DNA from: Thermicanus aegyptius DSM 12793
Lineage (GTDB): Bacteria > Bacillota > Bacilli > Thermicanales > Thermicanaceae
NCBI RefSeq assembly: GCF_000510645.1
Contig: NZ_KI783301.1
Span: 2,425,151-2,489,150 of the forward strand
DNA: 64,000 bases
Direction: 5' to 3'
Below are positions 17,869 to 27,312 of this stretch, piece by piece. The translations under genes and the position numbers were made by a program. Below the pieces are notes generated by a model, which searched no databases, was not told the DNA's origin, and saw only the letters and a list, made by a program, of their open reading frames with translations. Every line of letters begins with the position of its first letter. The first letter of the stretch is position 1.

Positions 17869-18936
17869 TCAAAACTGTAAGGGATTGATCGATTTCGGTT
17901 TGGCTACCGGTTGTGAGAAATCGATCAGGTTTTTTAAAGGATCCGCCTTCCCATTGACCAAGATCTGGACTTTTTCTGCTCCGCTTGTCGCCGCAAGGGA
18001 GAGGAGTACCGATTGGATCCCTTTTATAGAAGCTTCCTTTCCGCCCTCCGATACACCGAGAATTTTCTCATCAAAGTCAGCCAAGGCAACTCCCTGATCC
18101 ACCTTAACTTGGTTCACCTTGGTGGTTGGGAGAATATTGCTCACCAATCCGGAACCGGGAAGGGGTCCCTTGATCAACTCTGCCACGGTCGCCGCTGTTT
18201 TATCCTCCGTCCATGGAACAAGGCGGGTGACGGGGACGAAATATTGTAAGGACCCGTCAGGGGTCTCTCCCTCAAAGTAAAGGGTCAGTGCGGTGCTGTT
18301 CCCCGGCATCGCCGAATCGGCCACCTCGATATTGATCCCATCCTCGCGAGTTAACGGTTGATTTACCGGAGTCCCCGCCACAGGCATCGTTTCTACATCC
18401 TTTCCTTCGATGCGGATTTTCACCTGCTTAATGGTCGGAAATTCGGTGAGAGCCCACGTAACGGCCTGCAGAATCTTCTCCTCCTCATTCGCCTCATAGT
18501 TTTTAAACTCCTTGGAGAAATCGACGACGGCGGTGCCATCCTCCGTCTTGACATTTAATTGAAAGGTGGTCCCCACAGGCAAAACGGCTGAGAAACCAGG
18601 GGGAAGATTCTTCTCCACCGGGCCTCCCTTTACCATGTAGGTGAGAACTTGCTTTGCAATCGCCTCCGAGTAGGGAATTTTCATGGTCATCGGAACTACA
18701 TACCCACGGGAATCAAAGAGATAGAGCACTTTATCGGTCATAATCACCTCTCCGCTTTGCCCCTTTTCTCCTTCTCCCGTACCTCCAACCAAATCTGAAT
18801 TGACGGGCTCAACCTGGGGCGGATCGATGGGAGCCGAACTGGAGGAGTTCCCAAAAAGTCCGCATCCGGTGAGAAAAACAGGGAGAAACATGAGCGAAAG
18901 GAAGAGGACGCCTGCTTTTGCCATATTCCGCTTCAT
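17869..18936 (-). CDS. gerM: Sporulation/germination lipoprotein GerM
   Basis: A 355-aa secreted lipoprotein. The signal peptide ends in the lipobox LTGC (Cys about residue 25), followed by a Ser/Pro-rich linker. Two GerMN domains follow: the first includes DGTAVVDFSKEFKNYEANEE and the second DQGVALADFDEKILGVSEGG. GerM is made in the mother cell during sporulation in Bacillus and helps link the engulfment complexes and germination competence. The position between murI and rph matches Bacillus. The start has a GGAGGGTTTATAGGG site. Confidence 0.93.
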   Translation of the reverse strand: MKRNMAKAGVLFLSLMFLPVFLTGCGLFGNSSSSAPIDPPQVEPVNSDLVGGTGEGEKGQSGEVIMTDKVLYLFDSRGYVVPMTMKIPYSEAIAKQVLTYMVKGGPVEKNLPPGFSAVLPVGTTFQLNVKTEDGTAVVDFSKEFKNYEANEEEKILQAVTWALTEFPTIKQVKIRIEGKDVETMPVAGTPVNQPLTREDGINIEVADSAMPGNSTALTLYFEGETPDGSLQYFVPVTRLVPWTEDKTAATVAELIKGPLPGSGLVSNILPTTKVNQVKVDQGVALADFDEKILGVSEGGKEASIKGIQSVLLSLAATSGAEKVQILVNGKADPLKNLIDFSQPVAKPKSINPLQF

Positions 18937-19031
18937 CCCTATAAACCCTCCTAACAGTCGTTTTGTATTACCATGTATACGAGCTGTCAGGTTTTTTTAT
19001 ACCCATTTTGTCCGATCTCACGGACAAAAAA

Positions 19032-19059
19032 ACCGCCGGAGGGAAAATCCCCGGGCGGT
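19032..19059 (-). terminator. Terminator between murI and gerM
   Basis: ACCGCC...GGCGGT stem with a G+C-rich interior, followed on the minus strand by seven T residues, immediately after the murI stop. Confidence 0.85.
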
Positions 19060-19072
19060 GTTAAAGCGGTCA

Positions 19073-19900
19073 TTATAGCCGGATCACTTCCTTGATATCC
19101 AAAACAGGAAGATGGACGGCCCTTACTTCGACACTTCTCTCCAACCACTTTTCTGCGATCCTCTTAAAAGAAAAGGGATCGCCTGTGGTATAAAATTGAT
19201 GGTGAACCGCTTTCTCCGGTGTGGCGAGCAAATGATTTTCGCTTAAGACGGCGCTTACCTCACTGGCAGTCTCCTCGGCCGAACTGATGAGAGAGACTTC
19301 CTCCCCCATCACCTGCTGAATGATCGGTGCAATGATCGGATAATGGGTGCAGCCTAAAACGAGGGTTTCTACTCCCTGATGGATGAGAGGAGATAATTCC
19401 TCCTGAACCACCTGAAGAGCCACATCGACGGATACCTCATCATCTTCCACGAGGGGAACGAGATTGGGACAGGCTTGACTAACCACATTGAGCCCGGGCT
19501 TAATCCGAGTTAGCACCTTTTCATACATGCCGCTTTTTATGGTGCCCTGGGTTCCGATCACTCCGATCTTCCCCGATTTAGATTCACGAATCGCAGCCCG
19601 TGCGCCCGGTTCAATCACCCCGATCACCGGGATCTTTAACCAGTGTTTCGCCTCCTCCAATACGACGGAGGTGGCGGTATTACAAGCGATGACGATCATT
19701 TTCGGGTCAAACTGGAGGAGAAAATGGATCATCTGATAGGTAAACCGACGCACCTCTTCCGCCGGACGCGGTCCATATGGGCAACGGGCAGAATCCCCGA
19801 TATAGAGGATACTCTCCATGGGAAGCTGCCTCATCACCTCTTTCACTACCGTAAGGCCTCCCACTCCTGAATCAAGGATGCCGATACTACCTGGATGCAC
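19073..19900 (-). CDS. murI: Glutamate racemase
   Basis: Makes D-glutamate for peptidoglycan, 275 aa. The two catalytic cysteines are visible: IACNTATSVV (first) and LGCTHYPII (second). The N-terminal IGILDSGVGGLTV and IYIGDSARCPYGPR complete the family signature. This is RacE of the Bacillus locus (gerE-marR-racE-gerM). Closed by its own terminator, so gerM needs a separate promoter. Confidence 0.96.
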   Translation of the reverse strand: MHPGSIGILDSGVGGLTVVKEVMRQLPMESILYIGDSARCPYGPRPAEEVRRFTYQMIHFLLQFDPKMIVIACNTATSVVLEEAKHWLKIPVIGVIEPGARAAIRESKSGKIGVIGTQGTIKSGMYEKVLTRIKPGLNVVSQACPNLVPLVEDDEVSVDVALQVVQEELSPLIHQGVETLVLGCTHYPIIAPIIQQVMGEEVSLISSAEETASEVSAVLSENHLLATPEKAVHHQFYTTGDPFSFKRIAEKWLERSVEVRAVHLPVLDIKEVIRL

Positions 19901-19971
19901 GAATATCCCCCATCTCTATCTCTTTTTCCATATAGTATGCGCTCCATTCTCCCCAGTGTCTAGAAGGAACC

Positions 19972-20421
19972 TTAATTCCCCTCTTCCATCTCCCGATAGA
20001 GGAGGTTTAAAAGAGCTTTGAGTTGATCTCTCTCTTCCGGAGAAAAGGATTCCATGACTTTGGCCAAATATTCTTGTCGATGACGGATCACTTCATCGAT
20101 TAACATTTTTCCTTTGTCAAGGAGGCGGATATGAACGACCCTCCTGTCGGTAAGACTCCTTTCCCTCTGCACCAGTCCCGCCTTTTCCATGCGATCGACC
20201 AAATCGGTCGTGGTGCTGTTTGCAAGATACATCTTCTCACTTAATGCTCCAATGGTCATCTCTCCCTCTTCCTTTAGCCATTGAAGGGCAATAAATTGAG
20301 GGAGAGTAATGGGAAAGTCCTGAAGGATTTCTCTTCCCTTCTGCTTGATCAGGGTACTGATTCTGCGCAATACCCATTCCAATTCCTTCACATCTTGTCC
20401 GATTTTAGGATGACCGCTCAT
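19972..20421 (-). CDS. MarR family transcriptional regulator
   Basis: A 149-aa winged-helix protein: ITLPQFIALQWLKEEGEMTI, recognition region ALSEKMYLANSTTTDLVDRMEKAGLVQRE, and wing SLTDRRVVHIRLLDKG. Corresponds by position to B. subtilis YsmB, between gerE and racE. No cysteine-based sensor is obvious. Target genes cannot be told from the sequence. Start ATG 20421 follows GGGAGGAGATTAC. Confidence 0.9.
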   Translation of the reverse strand: MSGHPKIGQDVKELEWVLRRISTLIKQKGREILQDFPITLPQFIALQWLKEEGEMTIGALSEKMYLANSTTTDLVDRMEKAGLVQRERSLTDRRVVHIRLLDKGKMLIDEVIRHRQEYLAKVMESFSPEERDQLKALLNLLYREMEEGN

Positions 20422-20549
20422 GTAATCTCCTCCCTGACTTCCCTTATAGGCTTTAGCGACGGCAAGATGGACCGACCTGTTTTCTCCTAGTTTTAAGTAA
20501 AGCGCACCTATTTCCCCTTGTCAAGAAAAACCCTTTTTTTGATAACAAA

Positions 20550-20578
20550 ATCCCCTATCCTACCATTGAATAGGGGAT
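20550..20578. terminator. Terminator after gerE
   Basis: ATCCCCTAT/ATAGGGGAT perfect 9-bp stem, 25 bases after the gerE stop. It is followed on the minus strand by TTTTGTTATC and is flanked by a run of T on the plus strand. Confidence 0.8.
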
Positions 20579-20602
20579 CATTCATATTCCCTGCCCTTCA
20601 TC

Positions 20603-20833
20603 TTAGATCTCCAATTCACCCATGCGTACCAATTCAACAACGGCTTGGGAGCGTCCTTTCACCCCCAGTTTTTGCATCACGTTGCTTATATGGTTACGCA
20701 CGGTTTTTTCACTAATAAAAAGCAGTTTGGCGATCTCTTTTGTCGTCTTGTCTTGTACGAGCAATTCAAATACTTCCCTTTCGCGATTGGTTAAAATCGG
20801 TTTGCCTGTCTCACTACCTTTCAACAGCGCCAC
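20603..20833 (-). CDS. gerE: Spore coat transcription regulator GerE
   Basis: A 76-aa stand-alone LuxR/NarL-type helix-turn-helix. LTNREREVFELLVQDKTTKE, then IAKLLFISEKTVRNHISNVM as recognition helix, then QKLGVKGRSQAVVELVRMGE. The length and lack of a receiver domain are those of GerE, the last mother-cell regulator of sporulation, which adjusts sigma-K promoters of coat genes. Context (beside marR-racE-gerM) matches Bacillus. The coat cluster at 35.5-41.6 kb is a likely target, by inference. Confidence 0.95.
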   Translation of the reverse strand: MALLKGSETGKPILTNREREVFELLVQDKTTKEIAKLLFISEKTVRNHISNVMQKLGVKGRSQAVVELVRMGELEI

Positions 20834-20938
20834 CCCTCCTTGCTAGGGCTCATCAGGGCACAAGGGCTCGAGGATTTAGTCAGGATATCTTATGACACCT
20901 ATGCGCTGTTGGTGTAATATCTTAAAAAAATGGGCGAA

Positions 20939-21877
20939 TCAAAATCCTATCTGGTGGCTAAATTCTTTTAACGTCTTGGCCGACTTGAGGAAACCCTCCC
21001 TCTCCTCCTGGGAAAGAGGGACTTGAACGATCTCTTCGATCCCGTTATTACCCAGTACACAGGGGACTCCTAGGCAGATATCGGATACGCCGTATTCCCC
21101 CTCCAAATAGGCAGATACGGGAAGAATGGAACGCTGATCCCGCAAAATGGCTTCGGTGATCCTGGCCAGCGCGAGGGCGATCGCATAGTACGTGGCTCCT
21201 TTTTTCGCGATGATCTCATAGGCGGCTCCCCGGGTTTCTTCATATATCTTTTCTTTCTCCTCCGGGCTGATATAAAAGCGGGAATTCTCCTCATGATCTT
21301 CCAAAGGCGTTCCCACAACGTTCAATGAGCTCCAGAGGGGTACTTCGGAATCGCCATGTTCACCGATGATTAAACCATGTACGCTTCGAGGGTCGATGCG
21401 TAATTTCTGGCCGACAAGGTAGCGGAAACGGGAACTATCCAATAGTGTCCCCGATCCAAGGACCCGGTTCTTCGGCCATCCGGTAATCTTTAAAGCGACC
21501 AGGGTGAGAAGATCAACCGGATTGGTGGCGATGAGCAGGATTGCCGTTTGGGTATATTGGGTCACCTCACCCAAAATGGAACGAAAGATGGCCACATTTC
21601 TTCCCATCAGGTCGAGCCGTGTCTCTCCCGGCCTCTGAGCCGCTCCGGCGGCAATGACGATCAGGTCCGCTCCTTCACAATCTTCGTACCCTCCCGCTTT
21701 AATCTTCATCGGATAGGCCAACATCAAGCCGTGATTTAAGTCGAGGGCGTCACCCAAAGCCTTATCCTTATTCTGATCAATAATGACCAGCTCCGTCGCC
21801 AAACCTTTAACAAGAACCGTATATGCGAACGTCGCTCCAACCGCTCCTGAACCAATCAATACGATTTTGCTCGCCAA
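20939..21877 (-). CDS. ldh: L-lactate dehydrogenase
   Basis: NADH-dependent reduction of pyruvate to L-lactate, 312 aa. The Rossmann motif is IVLIGSGAVGATFAY, the catalytic loop is AAQRPGETRLDL with Gln at the position that is Arg in malate dehydrogenases, and the catalytic His is in IIGEHGDSEVPLW. I choose TTG at 21877 because AAAAAAGGAGG lies seven bases upstream and the protein then begins exactly at the beta-strand before the NAD motif; the 24 extra codons upstream to 21949 show no family similarity. Single gene, probably induced under oxygen limitation. Confidence 0.93.
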   Translation of the reverse strand: MASKIVLIGSGAVGATFAYTVLVKGLATELVIIDQNKDKALGDALDLNHGLMLAYPMKIKAGGYEDCEGADLIVIAAGAAQRPGETRLDLMGRNVAIFRSILGEVTQYTQTAILLIATNPVDLLTLVALKITGWPKNRVLGSGTLLDSSRFRYLVGQKLRIDPRSVHGLIIGEHGDSEVPLWSSLNVVGTPLEDHEENSRFYISPEEKEKIYEETRGAAYEIIAKKGATYYAIALALARITEAILRDQRSILPVSAYLEGEYGVSDICLGVPCVLGNNGIEEIVQVPLSQEEREGFLKSAKTLKEFSHQIGF

Positions 21878-22020
21878 CTGATTACCTCCTTTTTTGTAAT
21901 TTACCATAATTAACCTTTTCATTCTACAGGAAAGCATACCTATGTACATCTTACCACAACTTCTATTTCGTCATGTGAGAGAGAATGAATCTGTTTCCTT
22001 TTATCTTTTTCCTTTTAAAA

Positions 22021-22044
22021 AAAGATCTCCTTGGGGAGATCTTT
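22021..22044. terminator. Terminator between fer and ldh
   Basis: Perfect AAAGATCTCC/GGAGATCTTT stem with a four-base loop, flanked by A-rich and T-rich tracts on both sides, so it can act on either strand. Confidence 0.85.
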
Positions 22045-22133
22045 TTGTCGAATGTGTGTTTACCAATCTTATCGGATTCAACCTTTCGATCCTCTCGATC
22101 GGAAGACTGACCTCAAGGAAATGTCGAATCGTT

Positions 22134-22394
<261 letters not shown>

Positions 22395-22471
22395 TTATTA
22401 TACACCTTTATTTCAAGAATGACTATAAATTTTTGGGACAATCCATTGACATTGCAAAAAATTGCTTTCCG

Positions 22472-23671
22472 TCACGCAGGGATGCGCAGGATCTCCTCCG
22501 GCGTTACGCTTAACGAGCGAATCCCATCATCCGTAACCAGATAGGTATTCTCAAGGCCCACAATACCCTTCCCGGGGAAGGTAAATTTGGGTTCAACGGC
22601 GATGGTCATCCCCGGAGCCAAAGGTGTCTTAAACCCTTTCGCCAAGACCGGCCATTCATCCACTTCCAGTCCTACCCCGTGTCCCAAGAATTTTACCTGA
22701 CTCTCCCCATACCCCATGAAATATTCTCCGAGCCCCCACTCCTGCGCCAGTTCCACCGCGCGGAAATAAAGCGCTTCCGCCACCACACCCGGTTTCGCCA
22801 TCCGTTCCACTTCCCGCAAGATGCGGAGGGTATAGGAATAGGCTTCTTCCAAGAGGGGGTCCAGATGCCCCCAGACGGCCGTACGGGTCTGGTCAAAGTT
22901 ATATCCCTCGTAGGAAGTGCAGAAATCGATCAGGATCGGCTCATTCGGACGGATCGGGCTCCATCCCGCTCCCGCAGGGGCAGCGGGGGTGAGGCCCTCT
23001 CCACCGGCAGGACCGTCAAAATAAGATGGGAGGGAAGCTTCATGTCCGGAGACGACGGCGCCTAAGACCAGCTCCTGATTAAACCCGCGGGTTCGTGTCG
23101 CTGCAATATGGCCCCTGACCCGAATCGCCTGCTCGATGGTGGCGGCCAGGTCAATTTCCCGAATCCCGCTAGGAATTTTCCCGATTCCTGCCATGATCCC
23201 CTCATGTCCGATCCGGGCCGCTTCTTCCAAGATGCTCACTTCATAAGGGCTTTTGATCATCCGAACCTCCCGGATGAGGGGAGAGGCATCAACCCATTGG
23301 ATACCGGAAAAGGCATGGCGCATTCTCTCCACCTGGTTATAAGGAAGAACATCCCATTCCAACCCCACGGTATGAAGCTTTCCAAATCGCTTTTCCAGTT
23401 CCTCTTGCCATGTTTTCATGCTCCCCAAAGGTTCCACAGGAAAAGGAGAATCTTCCCTCGCCCTGGAGATGCTTTTGCGAATCCATAAGGAGGGAGTTCC
23501 TTCCTGAGGAATGTACATCAGTCCTCCCTGCATCGTACCGCTGAAATAGAAGAGATCCACATTCTGTAGGATGAGAATGCCTTCTATCTCTTTTTCGTTC
23601 ATCTTTTGCTGTAACCTGCCGATGCGTGAAAACAGCTCCTCTTTCGGGACGATCCGATATGCTCCCTTCAT
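22472..23671 (-). CDS. M24B family Xaa-Pro peptidase
   Basis: A 399-aa pita-bread metallopeptidase. A creatinase-like N-terminal domain (residues 1-150) precedes the catalytic domain. Metal ligands are visible in ILIDFCTSYEGYNFDQTRTA (two Asp), KFLGHGVGLEVDEWP (His), TIAVEPKFTFPGKG (Glu) and GIVGLENTYLVTDDG (Glu). It matches aminopeptidase P/prolidase-like proteins; whether it cleaves peptides or another amide cannot be told. It stands alone between sdhB and fer, an addition relative to the Bacillus order. Confidence 0.9.
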   Translation of the reverse strand: MKGAYRIVPKEELFSRIGRLQQKMNEKEIEGILILQNVDLFYFSGTMQGGLMYIPQEGTPSLWIRKSISRAREDSPFPVEPLGSMKTWQEELEKRFGKLHTVGLEWDVLPYNQVERMRHAFSGIQWVDASPLIREVRMIKSPYEVSILEEAARIGHEGIMAGIGKIPSGIREIDLAATIEQAIRVRGHIAATRTRGFNQELVLGAVVSGHEASLPSYFDGPAGGEGLTPAAPAGAGWSPIRPNEPILIDFCTSYEGYNFDQTRTAVWGHLDPLLEEAYSYTLRILREVERMAKPGVVAEALYFRAVELAQEWGLGEYFMGYGESQVKFLGHGVGLEVDEWPVLAKGFKTPLAPGMTIAVEPKFTFPGKGIVGLENTYLVTDDGIRSLSVTPEEILRIPA

Positions 23672-23801
23672 CCATCCGCCTCCTTCGTCATTTTAGGAGA
23701 ATCCCTCACGAGATGATCCTTCATTCCGAAATCTCCTATTTTCCATAATAGTGGGGCAATTTGGTTTGAGGGCATCCCTTCAGGGACACCCTTCATCCAC
23801 T

Positions 23802-24548
23802 TTAATTATAAAACCATTTGCGGAAAGCATGCCTCGTTATTTCTTTATTGAGGAAGGCGATCGAGGTGGTAAGAGGAATCCCCTTGGGACAAGACTGGAC
23901 ACAGTTTTGCGAATTTCCGCACCCTTCCAGACCCCCCGGACCCATCAAGGCATCGAGACGTTCATGTTTATTCATCGCCCCGGTTGGATGGGCGTTAAAG
24001 AGACGCACCTGGTTCACCGCCTGGGGACCGATAAAATCGGAATGGCTGTTCACATTGGGACATACCTCAAGGCAGACACCGCAGGTCATACACTTTGATA
24101 ATTCATACGCCCATTGCCGTTCCGTCTCCGGCATCCGGGGCCCGGGGCCCAAGTCGTAGGTTCCATCGATAGGGATCCAGGCCTTTACCCTCTTGAGGGC
24201 GTCAAACATCCGATCTCGGTTGACGATGAGATCCCGCACCACAGGAAAGGTACGCATCGGCTCCAGGGTGATGGTATCTCCCAATTTATCGATGAGGGCG
24301 GTACAAGCCTGCCGTGCTTTCCCATTAATCACCATCGAACAGGCGCCACACACCTCTTCTAGGCAGCTCATCTCCCAAGCCACAGGGGCAACCCGCTTCC
24401 CTTCCGCATTTACCGGATTGCGGCGGATCTCCATCAATGCGCTGATTACGTTCATATTGGGACGATAGTCGAGATCAAAGGTCTCCTTATACGGTGTCCC
24501 GTCCGGACCATCTTGCCGGGTGATAATCAAACGAATCTTCTTGCTCAT
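23802..24548 (-). CDS. sdhB: Succinate dehydrogenase iron-sulfur subunit
   Basis: A 248-aa electron-transfer subunit of complex II. N-terminal [2Fe-2S] cysteines lie in MSCLEEVCGACSMVINGKA and RQAC. Further cysteines for the [4Fe-4S] and [3Fe-4S] centres are in KCMTCGVCLEVCPNVNSHSD and CGNSQNCVQSCPKGIPL. The start overlaps the sdhA stop as ATGA. It passes electrons from the FAD in SdhA to the membrane subunit SdhC and menaquinone. Confidence 0.97.
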   Translation of the reverse strand: MSKKIRLIITRQDGPDGTPYKETFDLDYRPNMNVISALMEIRRNPVNAEGKRVAPVAWEMSCLEEVCGACSMVINGKARQACTALIDKLGDTITLEPMRTFPVVRDLIVNRDRMFDALKRVKAWIPIDGTYDLGPGPRMPETERQWAYELSKCMTCGVCLEVCPNVNSHSDFIGPQAVNQVRLFNAHPTGAMNKHERLDALMGPGGLEGCGNSQNCVQSCPKGIPLTTSIAFLNKEITRHAFRKWFYN

Positions 24549-26302
24549 TTTTTGGTCGCCTCCTTATCAACATCGTAACGGCGTGGGCGAGGCTTAATTA
24601 AGGAGATATCTACATCTTCGTACTCAAAGACGGGACCGTCCGGAGTGTATTTCGCTTTCGTCGTCTTCAGCCATTCTTCATCATTCCGCTCCGGAAACTC
24701 CGGTTTGTAGTGGGCTCCCCGGCTTTCGTTTCTGCGATAGGCGCCTTGGGTAATCACCCGGGCCAACTGGAGCATATTCCACAATTGCCGGGTAAACATC
24801 ACCCCTTGGTTGCTCCACTTTAACGTATCGTCCATGTTAATCTGTTGGTAACGCTCCATCAGTTCCTGGATCTTCTCATCCGTCTTCAGCAGGCGATCAT
24901 TATAGCGAACAACGGTCACATTGGCCGTCATCCATTCGCCCAGTTCTTTATGGAGCTTGTACGCATTCTCCGTTCCCTTCATGTTGAGTAGCCGCTCATA
25001 TTTTTCCTCTTCCTTTTTCACCGCCTGCTCAAAGAGGGAGGAAGGAAGATCATCCGCCGATTTCTTCAATCCTCTCATATACTCCACAGCCTTCGGCCCC
25101 GCCACCATTCCCCCAAAGACGGAGGAGAGGAGAGAATTGGCTCCCAGGCGGTTGGCTCCGTGGTATTGATAATCCACTTCTCCCGCCGCAAACAGTCCGG
25201 GGATGGAGGTCATCTGGTTATAATCCACCCACAATCCTCCCATGGAATAATGGACGGCCGGGAAGATCTTCATCGGGACCTTGCGGGGATCATCGCCGAC
25301 GAACTTCTCATAGATTTCCAGAATTCCGCCCAATTTCACATCCAAAACTTTCGGATCGATATGAGAAAGATCCAGATATACCATATTTTCCCCGTTCACG
25401 CCCAATTTCAAGTCGAAGACCACATGGTAAATCTCCCGTGTGGCAATATCCCGGGGGACGAGGTTCCCGTAAGCGGGATATTTTTCTTCCAGGAAGTACC
25501 AGGGCTTCCCGTCTTTATAGGTCCAAACCCTTCCCCCTTCTCCCCGAGCCGACTCCGACATGAGGCGCAGTTTATCCTCTCCGGGGATGGCGGTCGGATG
25601 GATCTGAATAAATTCCCCATTCGCATAGTAAGCCCCCTGCTGATAGACCGAAGAAGCGGCGCTCCCCGTATTAATGACCGAATTGGTCGTCTTCCCGAAG
25701 ATGAGCCCCGGGCCCCCGGTGGCCAGAATGACCGCATCGGCGGGGAAAGCTTTAATTTCCATCGTATACATGCTCTGGGCGACGATCCCCCGGGCGACCC
25801 CCTCCTCATCGAGGACGGCGGAGAGAAACTCCCAGTTCTCATACTTCTCCACCAATCCTTCCACCTCAAAGCGGCGCACCTGTTCATCCAAAGCATAAAG
25901 GAGCTGCTGCCCGGTGGTTGCCCCCGCAAAGGCGGTGCGATGATGTTTGGTCCCACCGAAACGTCGGAAATCGAGGAGTCCTTCCGGCGTCCGGTTAAAC
26001 ATGACCCCCATCCGGTCAAAGAGGTAAATGATCCCGGGCGCCGCCTCGCACATCGCTTTTACCGGCGGTTGGTTTGCCAGAAAATCGCCGCCGTAAATGG
26101 TATCGTCAAAATGAATCCAAGGTGAATCTCCCTCTCCTTTCGTATTGACGGCGCCGTTAATACCGCCCTGGGCGCATACGGAATGGGATCGTTTCACCTT
26201 GACCACGGAAAAGAGCTGGACGTGGATGCCGGCCTCGGCCGCCTTAATGGTTGCCATGAGTCCCGCCAATCCACCGCCTACAATAATTAATTTTTGGCTC
26301 AT
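24545..26302 (-). CDS. sdhA: Succinate dehydrogenase flavoprotein subunit
   Basis: A 585-aa flavoprotein oxidising succinate to fumarate. FAD site LIIVGGGLAGLMATIKAAEAG at the N-terminus; SHSVCAQGGING carries the His that binds FAD covalently; active-site segments include FGGTKHHRTAFAG and GGLWVDYNQMTSIPGLFAAG; C-terminal RNESRGAHYKPEFPERND matches the family. Ends with a basic PRPRRYDVDKEATKK tail. In an operon sdhC-sdhA-sdhB, 15 bp after sdhC. Membrane associated on the cytoplasmic side. Confidence 0.98.
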   Translation of the reverse strand: MSQKLIIVGGGLAGLMATIKAAEAGIHVQLFSVVKVKRSHSVCAQGGINGAVNTKGEGDSPWIHFDDTIYGGDFLANQPPVKAMCEAAPGIIYLFDRMGVMFNRTPEGLLDFRRFGGTKHHRTAFAGATTGQQLLYALDEQVRRFEVEGLVEKYENWEFLSAVLDEEGVARGIVAQSMYTMEIKAFPADAVILATGGPGLIFGKTTNSVINTGSAASSVYQQGAYYANGEFIQIHPTAIPGEDKLRLMSESARGEGGRVWTYKDGKPWYFLEEKYPAYGNLVPRDIATREIYHVVFDLKLGVNGENMVYLDLSHIDPKVLDVKLGGILEIYEKFVGDDPRKVPMKIFPAVHYSMGGLWVDYNQMTSIPGLFAAGEVDYQYHGANRLGANSLLSSVFGGMVAGPKAVEYMRGLKKSADDLPSSLFEQAVKKEEEKYERLLNMKGTENAYKLHKELGEWMTANVTVVRYNDRLLKTDEKIQELMERYQQINMDDTLKWSNQGVMFTRQLWNMLQLARVITQGAYRRNESRGAHYKPEFPERNDEEWLKTTKAKYTPDGPVFEYEDVDISLIKPRPRRYDVDKEATKK

Positions 26303-26317
26303 AAAACCTTCTCCCTT

Positions 26318-26953
26318 CTAGTTCAATGCCGTTCCGCTCACCGGATTGACAAATGCAAAAAGCGCCATCAATCCGATAATGGAAAGGATGACGAAGATGG
26401 CCATCGAAACATACGTGGAAACCCTTTGTGCCCGCGGTCCCACCGTAATTCCCCAGCTAACGAGAAAAGACCAAATCCCATTGCTGAAATGAAAGGTGGC
26501 AGAGAGGATCCCGACGACGTAAAAGGCGACCATCCAGGGATTGGATAGGATGTTCTTCATCATATCGAAATTAACCTCTGCACCGAAAAAGGCGGACTGA
26601 ATTCGCGTCTCCCATACATGCCAACCGATATAAACGAGGGTAATCAACCCCGTCACTCGCTGCAAAAGAAACATCACGTTGCGAAAATAGCCGTATTGAT
26701 TTACGTTATGTTTCGCTTGAAAGGCGATATAGACACCGTATATGCCATGGAACAGAATGGGGATAAAGATGAGAAAGATTTCTAAAAAAACGAGAAACGG
26801 TAAACTTTGTATGAATGAAACCGTCTGATTAAATTTCTCCGGTCCCCCGGTGGCCGAATAATTGGAGACCAGATGCTCAATGAGGAATAACCCGATCGGG
26901 ATAATCCCTAAGAGCGAATGAAGCCTGCGATTTACAAACTGTCCATCCGACAT
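26318..26953 (-). CDS. sdhC: Succinate dehydrogenase cytochrome b558 subunit
   Basis: A 211-aa integral membrane anchor with five hydrophobic segments and histidines available for two hemes (RRLHSLLGIIPIGLFLIEH, FHGIYGVYIAFQAKHN, GWHVWETRIQ, TFHFSNGIWSF). Start ATG at 26953 has GGGAGGGTCAAGC immediately upstream; an in-frame codon 15 residues earlier is not supported. First gene of sdhCAB, as in Bacillus, with a strong promoter and candidate CcpA site upstream. Confidence 0.95.
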   Translation of the reverse strand: MSDGQFVNRRLHSLLGIIPIGLFLIEHLVSNYSATGGPEKFNQTVSFIQSLPFLVFLEIFLIFIPILFHGIYGVYIAFQAKHNVNQYGYFRNVMFLLQRVTGLITLVYIGWHVWETRIQSAFFGAEVNFDMMKNILSNPWMVAFYVVGILSATFHFSNGIWSFLVSWGITVGPRAQRVSTYVSMAIFVILSIIGLMALFAFVNPVSGTALN

Positions 26954-27109
26954 GCTTGACCCTCCCAATTCTTTCTTACCTTCTCCATGATTCTCCACTC
27001 CTCAATGCTTTGCCCAACCTCACTTCAATTTTACGCTTCTCCCTCCCATAAAGAAAGTTTTTCCTTGTGAATAGAAGAACGAAACAGAAAAAAATGAAAC
27101 AGCATTTCA

Positions 27110-27123
27110 TGTGAACGCTTTTA
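27110..27123. promoter_or_regulatory. Candidate catabolite-response element at the sdh start site
   Basis: TGTGAACGCTTTTA matches the cre consensus TGWNANCGNTNWCA with one mismatch. It overlaps the inferred transcription start of sdhCAB, a position from which CcpA binding would repress. Confidence 0.55.
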
Positions 27124-27151
27124 TTTTACCCCTCTTCGAATAAAGCGTCAA
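27123..27151 (-). promoter_or_regulatory. sdhCAB promoter
   Basis: Minus strand TTGACG (27151-27146), a 17-base spacer and TAAAAT (27128-27123), about 160 bases upstream of sdhC. The remaining leader holds no gene. The rest of 26954-27312 shows only an A-rich stretch and, near 27300, the ribosome site of yslB. Confidence 0.75.
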
Positions 27152-27312
27152 GAAATAGACAAAATTCATTGCCGATTCTGCGAACCTTTTCCGGATCTCC
27201 AATCGATACGGAACAAGACCGGCGTCTATTTCCCACTTCCTATTCATACAGTGGTACAAGAACGTTTTAAAAATCAAACTCCTTAAAATCCCTTGAAGGA
27301 GGTTCCCCTCTC

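Noticed and set aside
25160-26125. 321-codon plus-strand frame across sdhA
   Set aside because: Antisense to sdhA, with no recognisable domain.
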